From assembly GCF_002778325.1 (NCBI RefSeq), contig NZ_NESI01000007.1, forward strand, positions 170,712 through 234,711: a DNA stretch of 64,000 nucleotides, written 5' to 3'. The DNA is from Limnohabitans sp. B9-3. Its GTDB lineage: Bacteria > Pseudomonadota > Gammaproteobacteria > Burkholderiales > Burkholderiaceae_C. Position numbers and translations under genes: made by a program. The number at the start of each line of letters is the position of its first letter. Positions within the stretch are counted from its first letter, which is position 1. Positions 1 through 9,023 of this stretch are shown here, one piece after another. The notes beneath the pieces are model-generated. The model made no database searches. It saw only the letters and a list, made by a program, of their open reading frames with translations, and was not told the origin of the DNA.

Positions 1-586
1 CGCGCGATTCTGGGGCCGACGCTTGCACGTTGGTGCCACCCAGCATGGTGATGACTTGACCCACCGTGGCGGTGGCTGGGCGCACTTTCATGCCCTTGAT
101 GTCGGTGGGCAAGACAATTTTCTTGCGTGAGTGGAAGGCACCGGGGTCGTGTGCGAAGGCGAAGCAAAAGTGCACATCTTTCATTTCTTTGGCCGCGTAG
201 TTGCGGTACCACGCGTCAATGGCGGCAGAGCCGGCCTTGGCATTGGTGATCATGAAGGGCAACGACGCTGCTGCAAAGATGGGGAAGCGGCCAGGCTGGT
301 AGCCAGGGTTGACGTATGAGAAATCAGAAATGCCGTCGCGTGCCATGTCGTAGTGGTCAAACGCTTTGCCCAGTTGTTCCGAGGGGAACAGGGTGGCGCT
401 GATCGTGCCGCCCGAGGCGGCTTTCAAGCTTTCGCCCCAAGCTTGTAAAGCAGGGTTGAGGGCATGCTGTGCAGGCACCCAGCTGGCCATTTTGACCATG
501 ACCGGTTTGTCTTGCGCGTGAGCTGCACCAAAGGTGAGGGCGGCGATGGCGGTGGCGGCCAGAGTGCGTGAGAGTTTGACTTGCAT
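1..586 (-). CDS. TRAP transporter substrate-binding protein, DctP family (3' end cut by window)
   Basis: Periplasmic solute-receptor of a tripartite ATP-independent periplasmic transporter. The reverse strand reads open from an ATG at 586 to the window edge, about 195 residues. The first 24 residues form a signal peptide ending in AHA, followed by the DctP-like start DKPVMVKMASWVP, the segment FPSEQLGKAFDHYDMARDG, and further on GMKVRP, the family motif for carboxylate contact. A GAGGA Shine-Dalgarno lies just upstream. The C-terminal part, including the rest of the binding site, is outside the window, as are any DctQ/DctM membrane partners. The substrate cannot be read from sequence; organic or aromatic acids are likely from the neighbouring catabolic genes. 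Confidence 0.85.
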   Translation of the reverse strand, partial: MQVKLSRTLAATAIAALTFGAAHAQDKPVMVKMASWVPAQHALNPALQAWGESLKAASGGTISATLFPSEQLGKAFDHYDMARDGISDFSYVNPGYQPGRFPIFAAASLPFMITNAKAGSAAIDAWYRNYAAKEMKDVHFCFAFAHDPGAFHSRKKIVLPTDIKGMKVRPATATVGQVITMLGGTNVQASAPESR

Positions 587-634
587 GGGTTCCTCGCAAA
601 AGAAGTGGACGAAAGTTAAGGGATACAAAGCTCG

Positions 635-654
635 AAAAAAAGCCTTTTTGAGGC
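635..654 (-). terminator. Weak intrinsic terminator after iorB
   Basis: On the minus strand GCCT-CAAAA-AGGC forms a short 4-bp GC hairpin followed by seven T. It lies between the iorB stop and the dctP-like start, so it would separate the two minus-strand units. The stem is short, so efficiency is uncertain. Confidence 0.45.
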
Positions 655-715
655 AGCTTGAAAGTTATAAGTTGTAATCGTTTTGAGTGGCAGTTTCTAC
701 AGGTGTTTCCCCGTG

Positions 716-2347
716 TCACCGAGGTGGCACAGGGGGAACATGGGCGCTTGGACGGACGCGTGGCATCCAGCGTATGGGTTGTGCTTTGACTTCGCGCGCG
801 GGCGCACCGTGTGCGCGCAGCGTTTGGTCTAAGGCGATGCCGGCTTCGTCGCGCAACGCGGCTTCGCGGGCTTGGTCAATCGCGTGGGCGCGCTCGGCGG
901 CGCTGTCAAACGCAGCGCCTTGCGCCAAGTGACGCAAGATGTGCAGCAGGTTGTCGCGCCCGCGGTCGTGGGTGCCGCCGTAGCCTTTGATGAGCCGTCC
1001 GCATTGGGCCAGCGACAGGCCCAATGCCGAGCTTTGCGCGCTGGCGTGGGTCACGGCGTTCAGCCATTCGTCGATCAAGGCTTGTTCTTCGGCGTAGCGG
1101 TGGCCCCGTACGCGCAGCCAAGTCAGGCTGGCCAGCAAGCGCAGCATCACCATGCCAAACACGCTGTGTGTGCCCACTTTGATGGGGAACGCCAAGGGCT
1201 GCTTGCCGCGCACGACGCGGGCGTTGTCCCAGCGCGTGAGCGTTAAGGCCAAGGGCTTGGGCAGCAGCGCTGCAAATTCGGGAATGCCGGGTTTGAAGTG
1301 GTCAAACAGCTTCACCACATCGTCGTCTTTGGCTTTGACCTCGCCGCGCACACGGGCCCAACGGCTGGCGCGGCTTTTGAGATCGGAGACCCGCACGATG
1401 TCGTCAAACGCCATCCACAAGGCCAGCCAGCGGGCGGTTTCTTGGGTGACGGCCGATTGGCCGGTGGGCTCGGTGGCCAGCACGGTGCGCAGGCGCTGCA
1501 CGTACAGGTCCACATAGGCAGCGCCTTGGTAGTCCATGAGCCGGTCCACGCCCAAGGCCAGCATCTCGTGGGTGGCGGCGGGGAACTGACTGGCCAGGCT
1601 GCTCGGCAACTCGGGGGCTGCGTTGGCGAGGGCTGATGTGGCCTTGCCTGCTGCGTTGATTTTTGGTGCTAACACTGCATCCACGTAACGCGATTGTGTT
1701 TTTTGGTTTTCTACCGCGTCCCATGCCAAAGCAAAGCCGCGCAAGCTGGCGCGTTGGCTGGCGTTGAGTTGGTCGGTGGGTTTGCCGTTGGCAACGGCGG
1801 CTTCGTAGTCGGCACGTTGCAGCGGCAGCACACCGCTGGCCGCGATGCTGCCCAGCATCACGGCGCTGACCACCGTGCCTGCGTCGCGGGTGAGGCTGGC
1901 CATGTCCAGCACATGGCTGGCGCGGCTGTGTTGTTGCAGCAGTTGCACCAGCGCGGCGTCGTCCAAGCGGCCGTCACCCATTTGCATTTTTTCTTGTGTG
2001 GTCAAGGTACGGTTGCTCGCGCTGATGAGCAAGGTGCGGTCGGCCGAACTCAAGCCGTTGCTGATTTGCCGTGCGGTCTCTAGCAGCTCGGACGACACCA
2101 GCAAATCAAGGCGACCTGGCAAGGGGTTGAGGCCAAAGACGGGTTTGCGTCCGCCCAGCTCACGGCTGTGGGTGGGGAACACTTCGAGGTAATACGTGGT
2201 GGCGCCTGTGCGCTGCGCCACGCCGGGGATGGAGGTGGCTTGCGCGGGGTAGCCCGCGTGACGCGCGGCATCGATCAGCCAATCGGCCAACACGCCGCCG
2301 CCCTCGCCGCCTAAGGCGCACAACAAAATAGAAATGGGTTGGGTCAT
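716..2347 (-). CDS. iorB: Indolepyruvate oxidoreductase, beta subunit with long C-terminal extension
   Basis: Second subunit of indolepyruvate:ferredoxin (acceptor) oxidoreductase, which oxidatively decarboxylates aryl-pyruvates from aromatic amino acids to aryl-acetyl-CoA. The 543-residue product starts MTQPISILLCALGGEGGGVLADWL, the gamma/beta-type domain of 2-oxoacid oxidoreductases with the glycine-rich GGEGGG loop; GVAQRTGATTYYLEV follows. The archaeal IorB is only about 200 residues. Here some 300 further residues follow, resembling the DUF6537-type extension of proteobacterial homologues. An ATG at 2347 is chosen because it starts exactly at the conserved domain; the frame stays open 54 codons further upstream but that part overlaps iorA and looks non-native. 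It lies 19 bp after iorA, so one operon. Confidence 0.85.
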   Translation of the reverse strand: MTQPISILLCALGGEGGGVLADWLIDAARHAGYPAQATSIPGVAQRTGATTYYLEVFPTHSRELGGRKPVFGLNPLPGRLDLLVSSELLETARQISNGLSSADRTLLISASNRTLTTQEKMQMGDGRLDDAALVQLLQQHSRASHVLDMASLTRDAGTVVSAVMLGSIAASGVLPLQRADYEAAVANGKPTDQLNASQRASLRGFALAWDAVENQKTQSRYVDAVLAPKINAAGKATSALANAAPELPSSLASQFPAATHEMLALGVDRLMDYQGAAYVDLYVQRLRTVLATEPTGQSAVTQETARWLALWMAFDDIVRVSDLKSRASRWARVRGEVKAKDDDVVKLFDHFKPGIPEFAALLPKPLALTLTRWDNARVVRGKQPLAFPIKVGTHSVFGMVMLRLLASLTWLRVRGHRYAEEQALIDEWLNAVTHASAQSSALGLSLAQCGRLIKGYGGTHDRGRDNLLHILRHLAQGAAFDSAAERAHAIDQAREAALRDEAGIALDQTLRAHGAPAREVKAQPIRWMPRVRPSAHVPPVPPR

Positions 2348-2366
2348 GGCAAATCTTGAAGGGTCT

Positions 2367-4589
2367 TTAAGCCGGTTGAAGCACGCGCACCACTTGGCCG
2401 CGCACCGAGGCCATGAAGCGTTCCCACAGCGACGCGTTTTGCACCACTTCTGCGCGGTAGAACGAGGGGCACAGCGTGGCCGCATGGGCGTTTTCGCCGC
2501 ACAAGCCACAGCCCACGCAGCCGTCGATCACGGTGGCGACGGGGTCGACCTTGAGCGGATCGGGGTTGTCTTTGAGGGTCAGCGTGGGGCAGCCCGACAA
2601 GCGGATGCAGGCGTGGTCGCCGTTGCACACGTCTTCGTCCACACCGTATTTCACGCGTTGCACGCGCTCGCCTTTTTTGAGCAAGCTGGCAATCCACGGC
2701 TTGATGCGACGCTGGCGCTCCAGCTGGCATTCGCCCTCGGCGATGATGACTTTGAGGCCTTGAAAATCGGAGGTAAAGGCGTCGACCAAGGTCTCGCGCA
2801 CTTTGGCCACTTCGTAGGTGTGCACCGTGCGCATCCACTTCACGCCCAAGCCTTGCAGCGTGCGCTCAATGGTTTGGTTGGTGTGGGCCAAGCTTTGCCA
2901 TTTGTCGGCCGCGGCGAGTTTAGCTGCGTCATCGGGGGTGGAGATGATGTCTTGGGTGCCCGTGGCCGAGGTGTAACCGTTTTTGAAAATCAGCAGCACC
3001 GCGTCGTCACCGTTGAACAGCGCGCTTTGCACGCCGGTCAGCAAACCGTTGTGCCAAAACCCACCGTCGCCCATGATGGACAACACCCGCCGTTGCATGG
3101 CGGGCGAGACACCTGCGCGGCTGGCCAAGCTCATGCCGTAGCCCAAGATCGTGTGGCCGGTAGAGAAGGGCTCAAACGTGCCCAGCGCGTGGCAGCCAAT
3201 GTCGGCGGCCACATGCACCGCGCCAATGTCTTGCTGCGCGAGTTTGATCGCCGAGAACACGGGCCGCTCGGGGCAGCCCACGCAAAAACCGGGCGGGCGC
3301 GCTGGCAGGGTTTGGCCCTTGTCGCTCAAGGTTTGGGTGACGGCGGTGCGGCGGTCACGGTTACCTTGCAGCCATTGCTGCACGCCGGAGGTGGCGGTGG
3401 CCGTGGTGTTTGCTGCGCTGGCTACCGAGGCATTGGGCGCCGAGCCATCACTTGCCGCTGCGGCCAAATACTGGTTCACAAACTGCAACAAGCCCTGCGC
3501 CATCACCTCGGCGGTGTACTCGCCGCCTTGGGGCAACCAGTCTTTGCCGTGCAAGGGCGTGGGCAGGTCGCGGCGGCGCAGCAGGGTGGCAATTTCTTGC
3601 TCGATGTACTCAGGTTGGCCTTCTTCCATCACCAACACGCCGCGTTTGCCAATGCAGAAGTTGGCAATTTGGTCGGGCACCAAGGGGCAGGTGACGTTGA
3701 GCACCAGTAGCGGAATTTTGGATTCGCCAAACGCGTCGGCCAAGCCGAACTGTTGTAGCGCACGAATCAGCGTGTTGTAGAGACCCCCTTGCACGATGAT
3801 GCCGAGGTCGGCGTGCTCACCGTCAAAGTGCTCGTTCAACCCATGCGCTTCGATGTAGGCGCGTGCCGCGGGAATGCGCTCTTGGTGCTTGAGCTTTTCG
3901 TGGCCAAAGGTGACGGGCGGGTGGGCGAGTCGGCTGTAGTCAAACTTGGCCGGCTCGTTCATCAGATGCAGCGCTGAGATTGCTGGCGCTTGGTTGTCCT
4001 TGGCCACAAAGCTGCCACGCACATGGCAGGCGCGGATGCGCAGCTCCATCAAGGCGGGCATGTTGGACGCTTCGGACAGGCGAAACCCGTGCTCCACCAT
4101 GTCCACCATGCGGCTCAGGTCGGGGCGGGGGTCGAGCAGCAACATGCCCGACTTCAGCGCATAAGCATGGGTGCGTTCTTGGATGACCGAGGCGCCCTCG
4201 CCGTAGTCTTCACCCACCACCACCAGCACGCCGCCTTTGACCCCAGGCGACGACAAATTGCTCAGCGCATCGGCCGCCACGTTGGTGCCGACGATGGACT
4301 TCCAGGTCACCGCGCCGCGCAAGGGGTAATGGATGGAGGCGCCCAGCATGGCCGCCGCCGAGGCTTCGTTGGCGCAGGCTTCGACGTGCACGCCCAGCTC
4401 TTGCATGTAGTCTTTGCCTTGCACCATCACGTCGAGCAAGTGCGACACCGGCGCGCCTTGGTAGCCGCCCACGTAGGCCACGCCCGACTGCAGCAAGGCC
4501 TTGGTGATGGCCAAAATGCCCTCGCCGTGAAACGTTTCGCCCGCGCCCATGCGCAGCATTTCCACTTCTTGGCTGAATGAAACTTCCAC
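2367..4589 (-). CDS. iorA: Indolepyruvate oxidoreductase, alpha subunit (TPP and 2[4Fe-4S])
   Basis: Large thiamine-diphosphate subunit of indolepyruvate:acceptor oxidoreductase. The 740-residue product begins EVSFSQEVEMLRMGAGETF. It has the pyrimidine-binding half early (VAYVGGYQGAPVSHLLDVM), the TPP motif SIMGDGGFWHNGLLTG near the middle, and two C-terminal cysteine clusters (CNGDHAC...GCP and CVGCGLCGENAHAATLCP) of the bacterial ferredoxin type. The start is a GTG at 4589, preceded by AGGAG with seven-base spacing; an ATG 45 bases upstream has no such site and falls in the divergent promoter region. Co-transcribed with iorB and divergent from a LysR regulator, which likely controls it. Confidence 0.9.
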   Translation of the reverse strand: MEVSFSQEVEMLRMGAGETFHGEGILAITKALLQSGVAYVGGYQGAPVSHLLDVMVQGKDYMQELGVHVEACANEASAAAMLGASIHYPLRGAVTWKSIVGTNVAADALSNLSSPGVKGGVLVVVGEDYGEGASVIQERTHAYALKSGMLLLDPRPDLSRMVDMVEHGFRLSEASNMPALMELRIRACHVRGSFVAKDNQAPAISALHLMNEPAKFDYSRLAHPPVTFGHEKLKHQERIPAARAYIEAHGLNEHFDGEHADLGIIVQGGLYNTLIRALQQFGLADAFGESKIPLLVLNVTCPLVPDQIANFCIGKRGVLVMEEGQPEYIEQEIATLLRRRDLPTPLHGKDWLPQGGEYTAEVMAQGLLQFVNQYLAAAASDGSAPNASVASAANTTATATSGVQQWLQGNRDRRTAVTQTLSDKGQTLPARPPGFCVGCPERPVFSAIKLAQQDIGAVHVAADIGCHALGTFEPFSTGHTILGYGMSLASRAGVSPAMQRRVLSIMGDGGFWHNGLLTGVQSALFNGDDAVLLIFKNGYTSATGTQDIISTPDDAAKLAAADKWQSLAHTNQTIERTLQGLGVKWMRTVHTYEVAKVRETLVDAFTSDFQGLKVIIAEGECQLERQRRIKPWIASLLKKGERVQRVKYGVDEDVCNGDHACIRLSGCPTLTLKDNPDPLKVDPVATVIDGCVGCGLCGENAHAATLCPSFYRAEVVQNASLWERFMASVRGQVVRVLQPA

Positions 4590-4633
4590 GGTGTGTCTCC
4601 TGTTATGACGCCAGTGTGCGTGGGCTTGGGTCA

Positions 4634-4650
4634 TTCATCCATACAATGAA
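4634..4650. promoter_or_regulatory. Inverted repeat between iorA and lysR, candidate operator
   Basis: TTCAT, seven bases, ATGAA in the 83-bp gap between the divergent iorA and lysR starts. LysR proteins normally bind dyads in such gaps. The spacing does not match the classic T-N11-A box exactly, so this is only a candidate. Confidence 0.35.
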
Positions 4651-4672
4651 GTGACTAAGCATTATTAGTTTT

Positions 4673-5617
4673 ATGCATATTAAAGACGTCGACCTCAACC
4701 TGCTGCGCCTGTTCGATGCGGTGTACCGCACCCGCAGCGTGAGCCGTGCCGCGCAAACCTTGGGCTTGACGCAGCCCGCTGCCAGCCAAGGGTTGACGCG
4801 TTTGCGCCTGCTCATCCAAGACCCGCTGTTCACCCGCGCCCCCGGCGGCGTGCAGCCAACGGCCAAGGCCGATCGCTTGTCGGCGGCGGTGGCCTCGGCC
4901 TTGACCACCTTGGAGCTGGCGCTCAACGAATCGGCCTCGTTTGAGCCGGCGGTGTCGGCTCAAACCTTTCGGTTGCATCTGAGCGACATTGGCGAAGCGC
5001 GGTTCTTGCCCGCCTTGATTTCGGCGGTCCGTCGCCAAGCGCCCAACATAAGGGTGGAGTCAGCGCCCTTGCCGCATGACGACATCGCCGCAGCCCTCAA
5101 CAGTGGGCGTTTGGATGTGGCGATTGGCTTTTTGCCTACCGTCCAAGGCACACGCCAACACGCTTTGCTGCAAGACCGCTACATCGTGTTGCTGCGCAAA
5201 GACCACCCGTGGCTGAGCGCCTCAGACGCGCCGCCCACTGCGACGGGGGCGCCCATCACGCCCCTCTCGCGTTTGCGCCAACTCGACTACGCCGCCGTGC
5301 GCTCGCACGCCGAAACCTTGCATATCCTGCAATTGCTGCAACTCGAAGACCGGCTGCGCCTCACCGCTGCCCACTTTTTGGCCCTGCCCGACATCGTGCG
5401 CGACACCGATTTGGCCGTGCTCATGCCCCGCAACATCGCCCAAGGCTTTGCGCAAAGTGGCGACTATGTCGTGGTCGAGCCTCAATTGCCTCTGAGTGAT
5501 TTCACGGTTTCGCTGCATTGGAGCGCGCGCTTCGAGAACGATCCCGCCAACCGTTGGCTAAGGGCGTGGGTCACCCGCCTGTTTGACGCGACGCTGGAAC
5601 GCTCGACCGCGTTGTAG
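4673..5617 (+). CDS. LysR-family transcriptional regulator
   Basis: A 314-residue LTTR. An N-terminal winged helix-turn-helix reads DLNLLRLFDAVYRTRSVSRAAQTLGLTQ, continuing PAASQGLTRLR; then a linker helix and a periplasmic-binding-protein-like effector domain (from about residue 90: FRLHLSDIGEARFLPALI). The DNLLRLFDAV and LHLSDIGE features are those of the NodD/NahR/PcaQ-like branch, often tied to aromatic or short-chain acid catabolism. It is divergent from iorAB and lies 95 bp upstream of glutaryl-CoA dehydrogenase on the same strand, so it could control either side; regulation of iorAB from the shared gap is the simpler reading, while GcdH-linked LysR genes are also common in this order. 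Confidence 0.9.
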   Translation: MHIKDVDLNLLRLFDAVYRTRSVSRAAQTLGLTQPAASQGLTRLRLLIQDPLFTRAPGGVQPTAKADRLSAAVASALTTLELALNESASFEPAVSAQTFRLHLSDIGEARFLPALISAVRRQAPNIRVESAPLPHDDIAAALNSGRLDVAIGFLPTVQGTRQHALLQDRYIVLLRKDHPWLSASDAPPTATGAPITPLSRLRQLDYAAVRSHAETLHILQLLQLEDRLRLTAAHFLALPDIVRDTDLAVLMPRNIAQGFAQSGDYVVVEPQLPLSDFTVSLHWSARFENDPANRWLRAWVTRLFDATLERSTAL

Positions 5618-5712
5618 CCTTGGCGACGCTAGGGTGTTTCCCTAGAAAGGCAAGGACGTTGGGGCCGCATTAACATGCAGGCCAACTGCAATTGACCTTT
5701 AGGAGTTCTCTC

Positions 5713-6909
5713 ATGGCCCACGCCGCATTCAACTGGCAAGACCCGTTTTTGCTCGACCAGCAACTGACCGACGAAGAGCGCATGATCCGCGAAGCCGCGG
5801 CCGCTTATTGCCAAGACAAGCTGCAACCCCGTGTGCTGAACGCGTTTCGCAACGAAAAAACCGACATCGAGATCTTCCGCGAGATGGGCGAGTTGGGCTT
5901 GTTGGGCCCCACCATTCCCACCGAGTACGGCGGCCCTGGCCTGAATTACGTGGCTTACGGCCTGATTGCCCGCGAAGTCGAGCGCGTCGATTCGGGCTAC
6001 CGCTCGATGATGAGCGTGCAGTCGTCACTGGTGATGGTGCCGATCAACGACTTTGGCACCGAAGAGCAAAAACACCGCTTCTTGCCCAAGCTCGCCACCG
6101 GCGAGTGGATCGGCTGCTTCGGCCTGACCGAACCCGACCACGGCTCTGACCCTGCCAACATGGCCACACGCGCCCAAAAGGTGGCCGGCGGCTACATGCT
6201 CAAGGGCAGCAAGATGTGGATCTCCAACAGCCCCATCGCCGATGTGTTTGTGGTGTGGGCCAAAGAAGTGAGCGAAGGCGGCCAAGTGGGCCCCATCCGC
6301 GGCTTCATTTTGGAAAAAGGCATGAAGGGCTTGAGCGCCCCCGCCATTCACGGCAAAGTGGGCTTGCGCGCATCGATCACCGGCGAAATCGTGATGGACG
6401 GCGTGTTTGTGCCCGAAGACAACGCCTTCCCCGAAGTGCAAGGCTTGAAAGGCCCGTTCACTTGTTTGAACAGCGCCCGCTACGGCATCGCCTGGGGCGC
6501 TTTGGGTGCCGCTGAAGACTGCTGGCACCGCGCCCGCCAGTACACGCTGGACCGCCAACAATTCGGCCGCCCTCTCGCTGCCAACCAACTCATTCAAAAG
6601 AAGTTGGCCGACATGCAAACCGAGATTTCGCTGGGTCTGCAAGGCTGCTTGCGCTTGGGTCGCATGAAAGACGAAGGCACCGCCAGCGTCGAGATCACCT
6701 CCATCTTGAAGCGCAACTCCTGCGGCAAGGCGCTGGACATTGCCCGTATGGCCCGCGACATGATGGGCGGCAACGGCATCAGCGATGAGTACGGTGTGGC
6801 GCGTCATTTGGTCAACCTCGAAGTGGTCAACACCTACGAAGGCACACACGACATTCATGCCCTCATCTTGGGCCGTGCACAAACGGGCATTGCTGCTTTC
6901 GCCAACTGA
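5713..6909 (+). CDS. gcdH: Glutaryl-CoA dehydrogenase
   Basis: FAD flavoprotein that oxidises and decarboxylates glutaryl-CoA to crotonyl-CoA at the end of lysine, tryptophan and some aromatic degradation. The 398-residue product is standard length for acyl-CoA dehydrogenases: helical N-terminal domain, central beta domain ([33 protein letters not shown]), and C-terminal helical domain. The segment [15 protein letters not shown] and the catalytic glutamate in [17 protein letters not shown] (about residue 376) are the GCDH form. The ATG at 5713 follows AGGAGTTCTCTC; an ATG-like start 21 bases upstream lacks a ribosome site. It is followed by an inverted repeat without a T run, then by a Bug-type binding protein. 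Confidence 0.95.
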   Translation: MAHAAFNWQDPFLLDQQLTDEERMIREAAAAYCQDKLQPRVLNAFRNEKTDIEIFREMGELGLLGPTIPTEYGGPGLNYVAYGLIAREVERVDSGYRSMMSVQSSLVMVPINDFGTEEQKHRFLPKLATGEWIGCFGLTEPDHGSDPANMATRAQKVAGGYMLKGSKMWISNSPIADVFVVWAKEVSEGGQVGPIRGFILEKGMKGLSAPAIHGKVGLRASITGEIVMDGVFVPEDNAFPEVQGLKGPFTCLNSARYGIAWGALGAAEDCWHRARQYTLDRQQFGRPLAANQLIQKKLADMQTEISLGLQGCLRLGRMKDEGTASVEITSILKRNSCGKALDIARMARDMMGGNGISDEYGVARHLVNLEVVNTYEGTHDIHALILGRAQTGIAAFAN

Positions 6910-6918
6910 GTGAGCACT

Positions 6919-6942
6919 TCACGTGAGTTGACACTCACGTGA
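6919..6942. repeat. Perfect hairpin after gcdH
   Basis: TCACGTGAGT, four-base loop TGAC, ACTCACGTGA: a ten-bp perfect stem nine bases after the gcdH stop. No T run follows, so it is either a Rho-assisted/3'-stabilising stem or a protein-binding dyad. Confidence 0.5.
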
Positions 6943-7033
6943 CCCGAATGCGGCGCGAGTGGGTGTTCTCACTAGGTGTGTTTAGCCGCAAATCGATTAA
7001 TGTGTGGCTTTAGAGATTTTCTGGAGCCACACC

Positions 7034-8053
7034 TTGACCGACACATCTAAACCCAAAGCCTCGCTTGATCTGACACGTCGCCAAACGCTGCAAGGCCTTG
7101 CCGGTTCTTTGGCCAGCTTCGCAGCGCCTGCGTTCGTCAGCAGCGCGGCTCTGGCGCAAGACAAGTTCCCCAACAAACCCATCACCCTCATCGTGCCTTG
7201 GACGCCTGCCGGCCCCAGCGACGCGGTGTTGCGTGCGTTTGCCGAGAGCGCTAGTCGCATCTTGGGCGTGTCGGTGATTTGCGAAAACAAACCCGGCGCA
7301 GGCGGTGCTTTGGGCGCAGCGGCCATGATGAGTGCGCGCCCCGATGGCTACACGCTGACGCAATTGCCTTTGGGCATTTACCGCCAGCCGCACATGCAAA
7401 AAACCACGTATGACCCGATCAAAGACATCACGCACATCGCGTGCTTGACGGGCTACACCTTCTGCATCGCCGCGTCGCTGGACGCACCGTTCAAGACGCT
7501 CAAAGAAATGGTGGCCTACGCCAAAGCCAACCCCGGCAAGCTGGAGTACGGTCACACCGGCACGGGCACCACGCCGCATTTGGCGATTGAAGACTTCAGC
7601 CAAAAAGCGGGCATCGAGCTCAACCCCATTGCCTACAAAGGCGCCTCTGAAATCGTGCAGTCCATCTTGGGCGGTCACATTCGCATGGCCAGCAGCACCA
7701 CCGAGATCATTCCCTTGGTCAAAGACGGCAAGCTGCGCCTGTTGGCAACCTTGGGCAGCAAGCGCACCAAAGCGTTTCCCGATGTCGCCACTGTCAAAGA
7801 AAACGGCTGGGACACCATTTCTGAATCGCCCTTTGGCATCGGCGGCCCCAAGGGCATGGACCCAGCCGTGGTGCGGGTGCTCAACGACACGTTCAAGAAA
7901 ACCTTGGACGACCCCAAAGTCATCGAAACCTTGGACAAGTTCTACCAGCCTGTGATTTACATGAACAGCGAGGACTACACCAAGTACGCCATCCGCACGT
8001 TCGAGGCCGAAAAGTCCACGGTTGAGCGTTTGGGGTTGGCGAAAAAGGCCTGA
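7034..8053 (+). CDS. Bug/TctC-family tripartite tricarboxylate transporter binding protein
   Basis: Exported solute receptor of the Bug family, hugely expanded in Burkholderiales. After a twin-arginine-like leader (LTRRQTLQGLAGSLASFAAP, then SSAALA) comes the family opening FPNKPITLIVPWTPAGPSDAVLR, then ENKPGAGGALGAA and GYTLTQLPLGIY. I place the start at the TTG at 7034, which has GGAG seven bases upstream; the GTG at 7004 would give ten extra residues but has no ribosome site. The product is 339 residues. No TctA/TctB membrane genes are adjacent, as is usual for Bug proteins. Its place after gcdH suggests a dicarboxylate or aromatic acid ligand, but this is inference. Confidence 0.88.
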   Translation: MTDTSKPKASLDLTRRQTLQGLAGSLASFAAPAFVSSAALAQDKFPNKPITLIVPWTPAGPSDAVLRAFAESASRILGVSVICENKPGAGGALGAAAMMSARPDGYTLTQLPLGIYRQPHMQKTTYDPIKDITHIACLTGYTFCIAASLDAPFKTLKEMVAYAKANPGKLEYGHTGTGTTPHLAIEDFSQKAGIELNPIAYKGASEIVQSILGGHIRMASSTTEIIPLVKDGKLRLLATLGSKRTKAFPDVATVKENGWDTISESPFGIGGPKGMDPAVVRVLNDTFKKTLDDPKVIETLDKFYQPVIYMNSEDYTKYAIRTFEAEKSTVERLGLAKKA

Positions 8054-8065
8054 TCAGGCCTTTTT
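8042..8065. terminator. Perfect palindromic bidirectional terminator spanning two stop codons
   Basis: A 24-bp perfect palindrome, five A, GGCC, TGATCA, GGCC, five T. The central TGATCA contains both the TGA of the Bug gene on the plus strand (8051-8053) and the TGA of the EamA gene on the minus strand (8054-8056). Either transcript ends in a GC-rich stem with a T run. Confidence 0.75.
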
Positions 8066-8950
8066 GTTCACCAACACGATGCCCGCCGCCACGGCCACCA
8101 AGGCGGCCAGCGTGAGGGCGGACACCGTTTCGCCCAACCACAGCGCGCCAAACACCATGGCAAACACAGGCGTCAAAAACACGAACGAGCCCAGGCGCGT
8201 GGCGGGGTAGTGGCGCAGCAGCCACATCCAGACCAAGTAGCTGGCAAACGCGCCCGCCACGGTTTGAATGGCCAGCGAGCCCCATGCAAAGGCGCTCAGG
8301 TTGAATTGCCACACCTCGCCCAATGACGACGATGCAAAAGGCAGTAAGACCGTGCTCATGGCCACTTGGTAGTACAGCAGCTTTTCAGGGCTGATGCTGG
8401 CCAGCCGCGTGGTGCGAATCACCACCGTGGTCAAGGCCCACAGCACGCCTGAGGCCAAAGCCAAAGCATCGCCCAAGCCAATGACACCCGTGGCGTTGTT
8501 GACCTGCAAGCCGTCTTGCAAGGCAAACGCCACGGCGGCGAATGCCAGCCCCAAGCCCGTCCATTGCACGGCCCGCAGACGCTCTGTCGGCACAAACAGG
8601 GGCAGCAGCAGCGACACCCAAAACGGTGAGGTGTACAAAAACAGCGTCAAGCGCGAGGCCGTGGTGTGTTGCAAGCCCACATAAATGCACACAAACTCCC
8701 CGCAAAACAACACGCCTGCCAGCAGCCCGGCCAGCAGCGTGCCATCACGCTCAAACAGCGCTACGCCGCGGTAGCGGCACCACATCCACAACAGCACCGT
8801 GGCGCCCATGAACCGAATGGCAGCTTGGAGCAAGGGCGCAACTTCGGGCAGCGTGGCTTTGACCAGCACTTGCTGAAAGCCCCAAAACAGGCAGCAGACC
8901 ACCAGCAGCACAATGGCCAGGGCATCCAAATGGTCGCGACGTTGGGGCAT
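8054..8950 (-). CDS. EamA/DMT-family transporter
   Basis: Inner-membrane drug/metabolite exporter with two EamA repeats and about ten membrane helices in 298 residues. It begins MPQRRDHLDALAIVLLVVCCLFWGFQQV; the first-repeat signature FWGFQQVLVKATLPEVAPLLQAAIRF and the second-repeat SGVLWALTTVVIRT and LFLTPVFAMVFGALWLGE-like segment (SFVFLTPVFAMVFGALWLG) are clear. The ATG at 8950 has AAGGA upstream; an upstream in-frame extension to 9043 runs into the phoD start and is not credible. Convergent with the Bug gene through a shared palindrome and divergent from phoD. Substrate not predictable. Confidence 0.88.
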   Translation of the reverse strand: MPQRRDHLDALAIVLLVVCCLFWGFQQVLVKATLPEVAPLLQAAIRFMGATVLLWMWCRYRGVALFERDGTLLAGLLAGVLFCGEFVCIYVGLQHTTASRLTLFLYTSPFWVSLLLPLFVPTERLRAVQWTGLGLAFAAVAFALQDGLQVNNATGVIGLGDALALASGVLWALTTVVIRTTRLASISPEKLLYYQVAMSTVLLPFASSSLGEVWQFNLSAFAWGSLAIQTVAGAFASYLVWMWLLRHYPATRLGSFVFLTPVFAMVFGALWLGETVSALTLAALVAVAAGIVLVNKKA

Positions 8951-9023
8951 AGGGGTCCTTCGAGTGTTCAGCTTTGAACTTAACATGCCGCATGTGTTTC
9001 CTGGCTGACAAGATCTATTTTTC

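Noticed and set aside
2334..3710. Long open frame (458 codons) on the plus strand, opposite iorA
   Set aside because: Mirror of a GC-rich coding strand; the product is His/Gly/Ala-rich without domains, while the minus strand encodes a clear IorA.
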